NCBI GenBank assembly: GCA_914767715.1
Contig: OU612067.1
Span: 26,510,162-26,574,161 of the forward strand
Reading direction: 5' to 3'
Origin: Membranipora membranacea
Lineage: Eukaryota; Bryozoa; Gymnolaemata; Cheilostomatida; Membraniporidae
DNA: 64,000 nucleotides
Part shown: in pieces, positions 23,566 to 36,401 of the stretch
Position numbering within the stretch: position 1 is the stretch's first letter
Layout: every line of letters starts with the position of its first letter
Notes under the pieces: model-generated
Told to the model about the DNA's origin: nothing
What the model saw: the letters and a program-made list of their open reading frames with translations, nothing else
Database searches by the model: none
Made by a program: the position numbers and the translations under genes

Positions 23566-26500
23566 TTATAGTTGATCATATTTCCCACCAGAACGACCAG
23601 CTCTCCAACCACAGCACAGGGTGAACTTAGCACCGTCCTATGACAAAAATAAAAACTCTCAAAGTTTGTGGCTAAATGTAGTCGAAGCATTCAAATGGGC
23701 AAAAGTACAAGGTTGTGGCATTTAGTTATCCAACATTCCTTTTTGAGGAATGTTTGAAATATAATGCCTCTAACTCGCACTTGCAGCCGTCGGAGCACTT
23801 AGACTAAGCTAAATTTCGCAGCAGATAAGATCAGGATCAGTTGAAACTGTGATGGTGCGATCTATTTATAGCTGCCGATAATATATTTAGTTATTATTTA
23901 CTTATGCAGTTTTATATGATACAATATAATTGTTTACCTTAACTAGACCAGGTAGTTCTCCCCATAGTTTGGCGTTTGGTATTCTCTCTCTTCCATCATA
24001 CTTCTTATAACCAACAGTGAAGGCTAGACCTCCTACTATATACAGGAATACAACAGCCAGCAATCTGAAAAGGCAAGAGAAAAATTATCAATCCATTCAG
24101 GGTTTAGTTGGTTCCTATTAGCTATTATTAAATGGCCATGAGTTCAAGGCACGAGAATACATATGATAAAGGTACTCGGTGCAGATCTTCATAACTGAAG
24201 CTTAGACTTCCTACTGCAATGAAATTGGATCATGCTGTTTATACATTTTTGGGAGATATTTTTTTCAATACATTCCTTATAGGAACCATAAATAGTACAG
24301 CTGAGCAGCTGCTTCAGGGTGTCTGGTTACACTACAGCCTTGTTTACGTTCCCTTGTCTCACTGCTTCAATTCCTAGGTAGCTTGACACCGGATCAACTG
24401 ATTATTCTATTAAAGATTAGTTGTTAGGAAATCAAAAGCATTTAGGACAATTTGGTCGCATCACATGGAACCATGTTTCTGCAAGACTCAATATGTGTCA
24501 GACATGGAGATGCAGACTTACATAATGCAGAGAATACTGCCGGTACTCAGTCCCCCAGTAGAAGATGACGGGGGAGTCGTCGGTGCCGGTGTAGCGCAGC
24601 AGTGTTTACTTGTCAATATGAAGGTCTAAAGAGATAAAAACAAGACGAAAATATGATTTAAACCTACAGATGATGCGGCTTTTGCTGATGGTAGTCTGGA
24701 ATATATTGCTCTTTTGATACATATATTGCTGTAATAATAATAGTCTGGAATATACATATTGCTCTTATTACAACTACTTTATTATTTTGTATAGATTCAC
24801 TATTTTCAATATGACTAAGTTTAAGAAATTAGTATTTTTGATGGTGGTATGTCGTCATGGTAAGAGTCTGACTACAAAGAAGACATGCTAACAACATTCC
24901 CACAACGAAAATCTGGTTTTCACTTTCCAGGGATTAGATCATGCTACCATAAATCGAGATTCACGAAAATTGCATCCTGGGATAGGCTTTGGCTGCGGCA
25001 ATGCTGTACACCATGTGTGCTACATAGCTTTTATATACATATACACATACATATACATATTCAGATACATATACATAAACATATACATATACATATACAT
25101 ACACATGCACATATTTGTATACATATACATATACATATACATATATATACAATATTTCAGTCATCAAGTTATCAGCTACTGATAGACTATATCACTGTGA
25201 TTCTTACTTACAGGGGATGTTGGATCACTCGGATAGACTGAGTCGAGAGCTATGGTATCTGATGCCGCTGTTTTAGAGCATAGCAGTTTTATGTTTGATG
25301 AGAATCCGGTGCTGCCATCGCTGTAATTAATTCGACATCATTTTAGAATTTACAGTTATCTATGCCAGACACAAATTATTACTCGCAATATTCAATGTTA
25401 AATGAACGCGATGTATATCACGATGTATATCACGATGTATATCACGATGTATATCACAATGTAAATGACTATGTATATGAGGATGTATATGAGGATGTAT
25501 ATGACGATGTATATGATCATATAGAGGGTTCCATATATTTCGGAAACCTTGTTTAGTGATTATGATGATAATTACAAACTGGAAGTTCAGTTAATTAAAG
25601 AACTTCCGTCATAATTCTTGGATCTGGCCTTGAAGAGTTTTTTTTCCTTATATTGCGTCCCCAAGCTCTGAGTATAACTTTTGATCAGGTGGTTCAGGGA
25701 CTAATGGGTTGATGACCAAAAGAGAGCAACGATATTTAGCACAGTGATGTCAAGGAATATGCAACATCTCTGGGTTGTGAAAGGATCTCAATAGCTTTAC
25801 CGCATGGCTGAAATGAAAACCTTCCGAATCAAGTTTAAATTCAGCTCGATCGAAGTGGATGATGGACACTGACCTATAGGAGATGGTGACATTACCGTCC
25901 TGAGCCACTTTCCAGCTGGCACTACTGGAGTCTCCCATACCGTTATACACTATACCATACTGGCTGCTGATCTCACATACCTAAAAAAGTAAATGTTTTA
26001 CACGTAAGGTAAGGCACTGCATGCGATCTTCTCTGTGGTCTGTAAGTCAGCAGTTTGGTGAGAAGACTGCAAGGTGGCCTAGAGATTTTAGGTTCAGGCC
26101 TGAGATCACAAACACCGGAGATATACTCACAGATTAAAATGTTCTCTAGCCTCTCACTGACGACATATGATACCCCCCCCACTCCCCCTGCCTCCTAGTT
26201 AGAAACTGGCAATTATGTACAATGAACACTAATTTACGCACTGCCCGTAATCACTTTCTCATATAGATGGTAAATCCATATCCGAGACAACTCCAAAGGC
26301 CTGCTATTCCAGCACAAGTAGTTTTCATGACACAATTGATTGTAGTTGTGTAATTGTGTTTTAATCTGCTTTAACCGGTGAGCACTGTACATGAAGCTCT
26401 GGGTAAAGGTAGACACAGTGCAGTTCTAACCGACATTAAAAGGGAGAAAGGTCATTATTGGAGTGCATTCTTCTCCTAATCAGAATGAAATAGTAGGTTA

Positions 26501-27479
26501 TCAGCTATTGTCTCTCACAGCTGGGACATGAGAGCCGAGAGCCTAGATTAGATAGGCTATGTGTAGCCGAATTCAGTCTATTAATAACATCACCTACTTA
26601 CCGCAACCTTTTGGCACCCACCTCCCATTCCTCCTGTGTCTGTGAAATCTTTACACGGATTGAATTCATATGTTATGTAATAGTTCAGTGGATCTTGGAT
26701 ATCCTTGAATCTGCAACAATGTATTGAATTGATAGCCAGAGTAGAAGAAGATTGTGGTGTAAATAATGCTTATCAAATTCGAGCAACACCATTCCTCATT
26801 ATATTAATGATGACTTTCTTAATGTTTATTTGGATGTTTAAACAATGAACTCCCTCTCATTGGTTTAAATAAGAGAGAGATATTGCACAAGCTCCTGTGC
26901 TCTTTAAGAGTACTGACTGAACATAGGTAAAGGGGTAAATGCAGGGGTAAAATACACAGTCACAATGCAGAGGTCGATGCAACAGGGGTGAATGCAATCG
27001 GATTCACTCCTTTGTATTTACTAAGAGAGTTTAGGAATTGCTGACTGCTGTGATTTCTCCCATTTTGAAAATTGACAGGTGCTTTTGTAGAATCGCTCTA
27101 ATTGCTGCCGGCAAAAGGGAAGGAGACAAAAATAATAATATGATTTTAAAACTTGCCAAATCTGAACGAGGAAATCAATATTAGTGGGTGTGGGAAGTTT
27201 CCCTTGACAAATTACCATGCCATGCTGCTTTGAAGCATCTGCAATGACAATTCGATACTGGAGAAAGCTCGATGAAATTATTTGATTTGTTACATTATGG
27301 GCAGCTATTGGTTTTACTCACTTTGCAGTGCCATCAGTGTTACCAGATGATGACAGATCTATAATCCCTTGATCTGTTGTCGCTCTGCAGGCTCCGTCAT
27401 GAGATATCACTTTGATAGCCAGTATATCCGTTACCAGACAATACATTGAGGCAATTACTATGACCTGCAGGCGAGACAT
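23566..27479 (-). CDS. M6PR-like gene B (cation-dependent mannose-6-phosphate receptor family)
   Basis: Exons: 27322-27479, 26602-26710, 25874-25980, 25212-25320, 24522-24625, 23938-24064, 23566-23637; 261 residues. Signal peptide, then AIKVISHDGACRATTDQG. The lumenal domain has EFNPCKDF, VCEISSQYG, SSNIKLLC and SKHCC. A Thr/Pro stalk follows (TPAPTTPPSS), then GLSTGSILCI and a membrane segment (LLAVVFLYIVGGLAFTV), GYKKYDGRERIPN, LWGELPGLVK, DGAKFTLCCGW and KYDQL-stop. The GSIL..GG..Y and FW..L..LV.DG..F..C pattern is that of M6PR. The tail tyrosine motif (YDQL) predicts clathrin-adaptor sorting. Intron 3 and intron 4 carry microsatellites. A CTTATC (GATA-type) site lies at 27627-27634. Confidence 0.88.
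25031..25146. repeat. ACATAT microsatellite
   Basis: Imperfect 6-bp repeats (acatat/acatac) in intron 4 of gene B. They create long spurious open frames of Tyr/Val/Ile on both strands. Confidence 0.9.
25409..25520. repeat. 12-bp tandem repeat (gatgtatatcac)
   Basis: About nine copies of a 12-mer drifting from gatgtatatcac to gatgtatatgag, in intron 3 of gene B. The open frame (DVYHDVYH) is a by-product. Confidence 0.9.
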
Positions 27480-28296
27480 TATTGATGTCTGTTGAGTAAC
27501 TGAGTTGTGTGGCCAGACTGAAGACCTTGCACGTGTTGACAGATTGTGATACTGCTGTCTGAATCAACTTGCAATCGTGAAATTCTCTCATCATAACAAC
27601 CCATTGTAATTATAATCAGGATGTTCTTATCTTTCTACTGTAACTGAGATCTCACATTCTTACTTTAGAGATAATTAGGGTAGCTGAGATATAATTACTT
27701 TGTTGGCGTGCTCACTGCTCCTTCAGTGACGGTTACTACACAGAGCGACCAGGATTGTAACGAGTTTGAGAATAACTTAATATTTTTTTCAACTGAAGGC
27801 AACTTCATTCCTGTTGTAATTTTTCTGGTCAACCAAAGATTGAGAATTCCCAATAAGACATGACAACATTATAGCACTCTTTCTACAACCATGTTATATT
27901 AATAATGTGGAACGTTAAAATAGAATACACAGTGCGAGACCCAAATCCACTCTAACCAGGTTGACATGTTGGAGAGAGACTGTTAGAAAATGTTGAAGGA
28001 GTTTGTTTTACCTAGTTTTGCATGGCAAGGTAAATAGGCTTAGAAAGTAAGTTGGTAAGTGCAATCTTAGAAAACTTTGAACTTGGAACTGTCTTTTTCA
28101 GCAATATAGGTTGGCCTATGTGTGCAATAATAGCTTCAATTCAGTTAAAAAAATCTATATTGAAGTTATGTAAAAGAAATACGGCCTACTTTCAATAAAA
28201 AACCAGCATAAACCACAACGATCTGTCCCAATATGAGTCAGTTACAGAAAGTAAATACTCCTGCCTTCTGACAATAACTAGAGGCCTGTTTTTTTG

Positions 28297-31200
28297 TTAT
28301 AAACTGTCATATTTTAAGCTTTCATATTCATCACTTCCTCCTGCCGGACTCGAAGATTTGCAGAACACAAACCTGACTCCATCCTGTAATGAAGAACAGG
28401 TACCAATATAGAGAGGAATTACAGCCAGGTCGCATTCACCACTCAGAGTTGCTTCGTATTATCAGAAAAGGGAAGGCAACTGTGATTGAATAGAATCAAT
28501 GTGGTTATTACACTCAAGCGTTGTCGGAGTTGATGATAGTAGGTAGCATTTTAATATCAAAATTCAAGTACATTCCCAACTTGGTTGGTAATGAAATGCT
28601 ACTATCATCAGCCCAGGCAACATTTGAGCACTTCAACTAGCCCAATGGTAGAACTTTGCTCATTACTTTTATTTTACCGGCTGGCTGTTACCCATCACGA
28701 TAAATCACAGATCACTCAATTTATAATTATGATATCAGAGCAAGACCTTAGAACTCAATTCCCTCGGTCATTTGCTATTATTTTTGTCTGATAAGTCTGT
28801 GGAAAGCTCAATACGTAATGAAATGAAAATAATGAATCTACCATTGCTGAGAGATATTTTGATACAGTAAAATTTTAGTTTGAGTTTCACAGTAGGTAAC
28901 ACTTACCTTGACTAGTCTTGGTAACATCACCCAGAATTCTATATTTGGTACCCTGTTTATTCCTTCAGCCTGCTTGAAACCCACGTTGTAAGTCAAACCT
29001 CCAACCATGTACAGACAGACGAAGCCCAGAAATCTGAGGAACAAAAGGATTTTGGAAGAATTTGTTTTTGAATTTAAATTATGTTTAAATTGATCAGTAT
29101 AAATTTGCTATTAACTATGATATATCTTTTTGGTCTTAGTGACTGAGGTGGTTGAGTCTTTCTAAAAACTTCAACTGGCGTATTTCTAAGATTGAATAAT
29201 CTGATTGAATTTTTAGAGTGTTACTTAAGTTGTCTCCCTCAGTTGGCATGTTGTAGCTAACGAGAAGAAAATTGGAAAATACGATTAAATACAATATTAT
29301 TATTACCTACGCCACACAGAGAATTGTCCCCACACTGAGTAAGCCTTTTTGAGGGGATGGTTTGTCAGGTACCGCACAGCAGCGTTTACTGCTCAACAGA
29401 AAACTCTGCAAAATAAAAATAGATGTCCGTGCAAGGAGATGTGGTTCAGTTTGGACAGAGTTCTTTAAATCGGCAAATGCAATCTATTTTCTATAAGACA
29501 GAGTTCAACTATTATTTGCAGTACAATTTATGGCACCAGCTGCGCTAACTGAATGAACTCTCATTTTGAGCTGTTGTTAGTGTTTCATAAAATGGAGAGA
29601 AAATTGATAAAGCTCGGAATTACATTTATTCCCCAAGTTGCCCAAACTTACCACAGACATATCGGGATCTGGAATCTTATTCGCTGTGACTACGTCTGCA
29701 GAGTTAGTTGAGCAAATCAGCTTCACATTGGAGTTTATTTTTGCCTTGTGATCACTGGTAATAAAAGAGAACATCCAATGTCATTTCTCTGATAAATGGA
29801 CAAACCACTGTAATCAGCCAACTACAACAGTTTGTTAGCTCACGGTTACTCCCATATACACACGCTCACATAATATAATCCAGTTTCATAACAGAGAAAC
29901 AACTCTGGGGCATGGGAATTTAGCCATGACCCACATTCAAAGTCATACCTGTAAGTGATAGTGATATTCCCATCTTTGGAGACATTCCATTTAGCACTGC
30001 TTGCTGATCCCATACCAATATAATAAGTAGAGATTGAGGTCTCAGACACTTGACAAACCTGCAACAATACAGAGTGAGTGAATAATCAAACTTAAATACT
30101 CAGCTGTGTTCTCTGCTACAAGTTTTTCAGAATAATAAAGACAAACATTGCCTTCTAAGTTAATCCCAATAAATTTAGATTTGTATGGCCAGCTGAATTG
30201 TGTCCAAAGCTGTCTTTCAAGATTCCTAACTGACTCATAATATTCATATAGTTTAATGGAGGCATTAATTGACAATATCATTTCCATTGTATATACCATG
30301 TCCATGGCTGAACCTTCAACAATATTAGATAGATTACAGTAAACTGCTACCTGTGTCTGTGTGCTCTATTGAGGGGTCAAGTATTTGCATGATAAATCAC
30401 TTACTGAAACTTTGTGGCAGCTATTTCCTGCTGTGCTGTCACCGTCTGAGAAATCCTTACATGGGTTGAACTCATAGGTTGTGTAGAAATTGTCAGGGTC
30501 TACAATGCCTGTGAACCTGAATAATGAATGAACACAACATCATGTAGTTTTCCTTCAGCTACAGTGTTATGCTGATTATGATCAGTGCCTCTGATTTCTC
30601 TCACTGTAAATTTGCCCAGTACACTCAGTTCGCACGAGAACAGCTTATGCAGTCGGATATGATAGTCCTCCCCTGCAGTGTTGCAGAATAGTAACATCCC
30701 CCTCCCCAGGCTCATGACAAACTACATTTTGAATTACCAGGACATTTGTAATCATGTCGTGTGTACTGGACTCAAATTGGCCAAGCATACTGGGAGTAAT
30801 GCTCTAACTCACTGCTCCAATAGCTTCAAGAAACATCAAACGGTCCGTTTGGTTGTGGAGCACCACCCACTCAAGCAGCATTTTTAAGCCAATGCAACAT
30901 GTTGACATTACTTTGATGATATCACTCAAAACTTTTGACCTTTTAGAATTTAAACGCGACCCGATGATGATGATGACGCTTGCATGCATGCAGTAAATGA
31001 CAGAAGCCTGTGTGCAGGCAGACCAAGTTTGGTCCATTTACCTGAATTTGGAGTGGCTCCCAATTCACTGGTCACACCGCAGTGACCGGTAAAGGGAGCA
31101 ACTGGAATGTAGGCAATTGGATTAAACTTAGTCTAGTGTGCAGTGGTTTCAGAATACTAAACGAAGTAGAGGTTGTCGATTACTTACCTGGCGTTTCCAT

Positions 31201-31354
31201 CTGTATTTGCTAGAGAGCTCAGATCTATAGTTCCTTCATTAGTTTTTGCCTTGCACGCCCCTTCATTTGAGATTATTTTCGCTGCCAAACCCAACTGGAC
31301 CACACCTTGTAAGAGGAGACAATAGTTTAAGAGCTGAGAGTTAAGAAAGCTCAT
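28297..31354 (-). CDS. M6PR-like gene C
   Basis: Exons: 31188-31354, 30405-30516, 29949-30058, 29652-29754, 29311-29405, 28907-29033, 28297-28383; 266 residues. Signal peptide, then AAKIISNEGACKAKTNEG. The lumenal part has EFNPCKDF, VCQVSETS, NSNVKLIC and SKRCC. Then GLLSVGTILCVA, a membrane segment (FLGFVCLYMVGGLTYNV), IPN-like VPNIEFWVMLPRLVK and DGVRFVFCK. The tail ends YESLKYDSL-stop, two overlapping-type YxxPhi motifs, the strongest sorting tail in the array. Intron 1 carries a foldback MITE (31018-31135). GATA-type sites lie at 31512-31519 and 31536-31543, upstream of the start. Confidence 0.88.
31018..31135. mobile_element. Foldback MITE, 118 bp
   Basis: Same family as 6863-6977 and 7874-8008. 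The perfect 8-bp duplication GTGTGCAG lies at 31010-31017 and 31136-31143. In intron 1 of gene C. Confidence 0.85.
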
Positions 31355-32415
31355 GATCTTATACTGATTAAAAAATATCTCAATCCAATCATTGCAGCTG
31401 GTGGAAGTGCAAAGACTGAATTAAGTACTCCTACTTTTCGTTTATCTTCGTATAACAAGATTTACCACAGTGTCATATCACCAATGATATCTACATGTGA
31501 TGTATAACTCTGTTATCTACGCAAGCATTAGAGGTCTTATCAACTCTTACTACATGGATCAAATAGATAACAATTATATAATAAGCCCAATAAGTTTGTG
31601 TACTGGAAATCCTTTTTTTTTGTACAAGCAATTATCTTTACAATCAGGAAAAGTCTTTCTGATCTGAGGCATACTATTCAACTTTATGCCTTCTCATCTG
31701 CAAACCAGTGAAACAGTGACTATATCATAATTAGATAACATTCTCGCCTATTTATTAGCATTGTCTGGTGCGATGGAGATGGAATTTTATCATTTTTCAT
31801 AAAAATAAACCTTCAGTTCGAGTGTGAAAGTTGTGCATTGCAGTCCCAAATTATTATACCACTGTCTACTAGAAAGGTTTTAGGTTTGTATACACACTCT
31901 GCGCATGCTCAGCTCTGCAATCAGAACCCAAACTAAACTCATTGTTCTTGCACATGCGCAAATTCAAGTCACGCATGATGCATACTTAGCCTTACGACAC
32001 CTGCTTTGTGGTAATGATAGCCTAGTTTATCAGTGATTTACATGCCCAGTCAGATCATGAGAGTCAGTATGTTGTATACATACAGCAGGTCTTTTTTTCT
32101 GTTTAAAACTTTTTATTATCTTTTCACAATTTTCTGATGTTTAATCCAAAAGGGTCAGCCCTGTAAACTAAAAATAATGTTCCAACAGAATACCTTATCA
32201 ATACAATATTGGAAAAAGTAAAACATATCATTGATTTATTTTTATATTTAGTCATACATGCTCATACATCTATGATAATCTTATGAACCAAGTAGTAGCA
32301 AAATATCGCAAATATCACAAAATAAGGGTATGTCCCTTCTTTTCTTGAAAGTCAAAAAAAGTTTGAGCCCCAAAACCAATTTGAGAAGAGAAATTAAGAA
32401 GTGTAAAAGTCAAGT
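31355..32415. other. Intergenic between genes D and C
   Basis: Upstream of gene C and downstream of gene D. Apart from GATA-type sites near 31.5 kb I see no exon or clear repeat. Confidence 0.5.
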
Positions 32416-35400
32416 TTAAGTTGTATCACTTTGTCCCTGTCCTTGTGACTGGTCATCATCTAGTAGCTGTTCATACTCAGTACTTTCAGTTCTCGGAGCT
32501 GATGGTGTTTTGCAGCAGCAGAATAAAAACCTCGTACCATCCTGAAATATATCATCAAGACTGAAGTTGAATAGTCTTCAATGTTTGACTTTGAGTTGCC
32601 ATTGAAAAACAATCATATTTCAGATGTGGCCAGCTGATCAATTCAGTTGATTCAGAGATACTGTGGTCTCCACAGTCTCAGTGTGCAGTGGTTCATCTTT
32701 GTAATACTCTAATGGCATAAAGGTATTTTGTCTTCTCAACTATTTTAACCCTAGTATATAATATATTATATAATAATGTTGAAATCTGTATTGGTCATAT
32801 ATTTTTGAATCCCAGACGTTTACTATATAGGTAGAAATATAAGGGTGTTGTGGAGACCTAGATTTCTATGGCAGCACAACGCTATCGTCACCATACAATA
32901 CACTCGTTATGTAGGAGTTGTCATGACAACATCAATGTGGTGACAACTCTATTCTACATGACAATGTCAATCGACAGGGTACCAGCAATACACTTACCAC
33001 AACTAATCCTGGTAGAAGCACCCATAACTCTAGGTTAGGTATCCGATGTCTGCCAGTAGCTTTCTTATAGCATATTGTATATATAAACCCTCCAATCAAA
33101 TACAGGCAAATTAGCACCAGCAGGCTGTAATAATAATAGTGTATAGCAGTTAGGTGTGTTAGTTGTTACAAGCCCACAGCATTCAAACGTAGCAATCATT
33201 CCGTATTTTATTTTTAATTCATATTGATCCACCTCTCCCGATACTAGCAACGCCATATGTGCCAGTCATACCATGAGGAAAAAGTTTAGCAGGAGTTAAC
33301 ATAACAATAATACTCACTCAATACAGAGAATCGAGCCCACACTAAGTCCCCCTCTATCCCATGTATTGGGTTGTGGTGTTGGGAGGGGTTCTACTCCAGG
33401 GCATGAGTGTGTACTTCTCATAACCAATATCTACAGTAGAATAATATAGATCTTCAAAAATGGGCTATGCCTTAATCCTTTACTTCATGACTAGGGTTTG
33501 GAAGGGTGAAATAGAAATAATTGGCTTAAAATCAAGTGTAGGAATTTACCACATAGCTTTTTTTGTGTTTCATCTTGTTTTTGTTTTCCTCTGAGATTAC
33601 AGATTTATGAAATCCTTTCTTTTCTCTGTTGAGATGTGAAGGATATAAGGCTTGACACCTCATTTCAATAAAAATAGCGACCAGAAACTAATAATTTTGG
33701 AGCTGGCCATAAAAAAGTTGGTTATGCCTCTTTGCCAGTCTGATGCATACTACTAACATTCTTTCTACAAGTCTAGTGGAATGGTTGTGGCTGTGAAACT
33801 GTCACTCTGGTATCAAACCTAATGTGAATTTAAATTTACCCGATCAAGACTAACAAAAATATCATCACTTACGATGGATGTGTCACATTGATCCTTACAA
33901 TGCTCTGCTGTTACTGTGTCGGTAGAAGTATCTGTGCATATCAGCCTCACTCTGATCGATAGATGGGTGTCCGGATCACTAAAGAAATATTGACGTCATG
34001 TTCGAGAAAAATTGACATAGATAAGACAGAGCTCAGATTGGTTCTGTACTGCTAAATTTGGGTAATCTAAATCGCTCATTTCTTTTGTGAAGTGAATATC
34101 TGTGGTATTACTCTTTCAGATTAGTTGTGCCTCAGAGGGGGATAATTATCCAATTATTCTCTGTCTGCAAATGACAGTTTATTGCCCAACTACAATATTG
34201 ACACTTTAAAAAGATGTTTACAAATGCGGAATGGTAGCTTGTGACCAAAGGTTTGAGAATTAGATTTTTTGGATTTAGGTTTTGTTAGAGAATTTTTACC
34301 GGGAAACATAAAAATAATCACTTTATTACTCTGAACCAGTTTTCACGACTCAAATCTGAAGGTCAGATAATATTCAATACCTTGAATGAGCTAGATAATT
34401 CATGTACCAGCAGAAGTGGTTATGCTTTTTCAACCTGAACATTGACTTGATTTTATTCACCCACATCTTACCTGTAGTATATTGTCACGAAACCAGCAGG
34501 TGATACCTCCCATAATGCATTGCTAGCTGATCCCATACCAGTGAAACATAATCTAGGAGGGCAAGTGGTGTGGGTGACTTCACTAACCTGTAAAAGAGAA
34601 AACTCTTCATGACTCTGAACTGAGAAAGTAATCCCATTGCTGGGCTGGGATAAATATTAGCATGTAAGAGAGTTCTTGTTTGTGATGCGTTGTCTCATTC
34701 TGACTACCTGGGGCCGTCAGGAGGGGGAGCCATAGTTTGAGGGCAAAAATGATCACTTTTGCATAGACAATTCTGCGATACAATGTAGTTGGTTGGTGTT
34801 GGTTTTGGTTGTTTTGAGAATTTACGAATGGAGCACACAGAAATGGTATTTGGAGACACTTACAGATACTTTTTGACATCCATACTCTGTCAGGCCGTTA
34901 CCATAACAATAATCATAACAAGGATTGAACTCATATGACTTTGTATTATCATCTGGATGTCTGATAGCCCAAAATCTGTAAGCAAAAACGCAGCAAATAA
35001 GTCTATAGTTATTTCTATCATCAATTCAAATTTGAAGGATCGGGCGATATTGTAAGAACATGATCTGGAATGTTCCGTAATCTTGGATGCTCATGATCTC
35101 AGGATTGAACTGCAAACCAGGACACCATGCTGACTGACTGCTGTGCCATTACTAATAAACTATTGACAGTAAAACCTATAGTTTTGTGTGGAAGTGTTAA
35201 AATGTGAATTTTAGTAAAGAATTAACCTGTCACTAGTGTTACATACCTGATATTTAGCACAACAACACTCGGAAAGCAAACTTAAAACATGACTCAAATT
35301 AAAATTAATTAATAACCATTCCTCTCTTTAAAAAACTCAAACATACCTGGGTTTTCCATCTGTCCTAGCTAGCGGAGACAGATCGATCAGTCCCTGGTCA

Positions 35401-35495
35401 GTGACTGCCTTACATGTTCCTATATGTGAGAGTATTTGTATCCCTCTGACAAAGTTACACAAAAAGACGAGGAGAAATACAATCACCCTGTACAT
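32416..35495 (-). CDS. M6PR-like gene D, divergent copy with a longer tail
   Basis: Exons: 35347-35495, 34864-34975, 34472-34587, 33873-33978, 33318-33430, 32998-33124, 32416-32541; 282 residues. Family landmarks: GIQILSHIGTCKAVTDQG, EFNPCYDYC, RVRLIC, GLSVGSILCI, a membrane segment (LLVLICLYLIGGFIYTI), GRHRIPNLELW, LLPGLVV, DGTRFLFCCC. It departs from its relatives: exon 3 starts VSE where others have VC, with extra Cys in TTCPPRLC; the stalk HCC is HSC; and the tail is long (EYEQLLDDDQSQGQGQ..). That tail holds both YEQL and an acidic dileucine-type ExxxLL, the latter being the kind of signal used by vertebrate CD-MPR. A GATA-type site is at 35621-35626. Confidence 0.87.
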
Positions 35496-35936
35496 TATAC
35501 CATGCCTGTCATCACATCGAGTGCATTTCAGGCTTCCAATGTGTCCTTTGTATATGAGTATGACTTCGAGATAAATCAACAATTCGATTGTTGTCATTAT
35601 CAGAAGTTTTGATGATAACAAGATAAATGTGAACCAGTTTACATACTCTGCAATGAAGACACCTGCTGCTTGTTGTCATGTGATGTATTATGGCTATTAA
35701 TGTTGTTCTACTGTCCAACGATGACAATTTGATCGGAAAAACATGGTAAGGAAAATAAAGTCATTCCTGATGATCTGGGGTCAGCTAGACCTTTCATCAA
35801 TCATAACCCAACGCATCAGTGTTGAGCTAAGTCAAACCACTCACAAACTACCAAACACACAATCCAATTCATCAATTCTGATGACATTATTTTGTATTCA
35901 TATTAACCAGAAGCTGTCCTGTCCTGTCATACTCAC

Positions 35937-35982
35937 ATTTGAATATATGTGCGCAAATAATATTGCTCGCATATATTCAAAT
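35937..35982. repeat. Inverted repeat upstream of gene D
   Basis: Arms ATTTGAATATATG and CATATATTCAAAT match exactly; with the adjoining bases (TGCG/CTCG) the stem extends a little. The loop is caaataatattg. It could form a cruciform; no target duplication was found. Confidence 0.7.
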
Positions 35983-36401
35983 CTGTTCATAATATGTAGC
36001 CATAGAACCGGACACATTGCCTGTTGAGGTTGTGTGAATCAAAATTAATTTTCTAGCCGCATATGTTCAGGAATTAAGAAAATTTTGCTCCAAAACATAC
36101 ATAACTGATTTGTGAGAGTAATACTAATGAAGTTTGTGAGAGTAGTAGTAAGTGTTCAAAATATTCAGTTCATGTTAAAACTTAAGAAAACAAATCATCT
36201 AATGAAAGTCTGATCTATATACTGAATATCAGGGTTCGATAAAACTGGATGAAATCTAGGATCGGAAGCAAAATCTGCACAGTAAAATCTATTGCAATAT
36301 ATGGCCACAGCCTGGAAGCTGCATGTATACAAAAATTCTTTATTGGTCATCTTCTTTCTATGGCATTATTTAGTAGTTATTGTCTCCTGAATTAGCTGTG
36401 A

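Noticed and set aside
24885-25241. Open frames rich in Ile/His/Tyr/Val on both strands near 25.1 kb
   Set aside because: They come from the ACATAT microsatellite in an intron of gene B.
25362-25556. Open frame with DVYHDVYH repeats
   Set aside because: Translation of a 12-bp tandem repeat within an intron.
35743-36027. 94-codon plus-strand frame between genes D and E
   Set aside because: Composition is like intergenic DNA, no homology recognised, and it spans an AT-rich inverted repeat.
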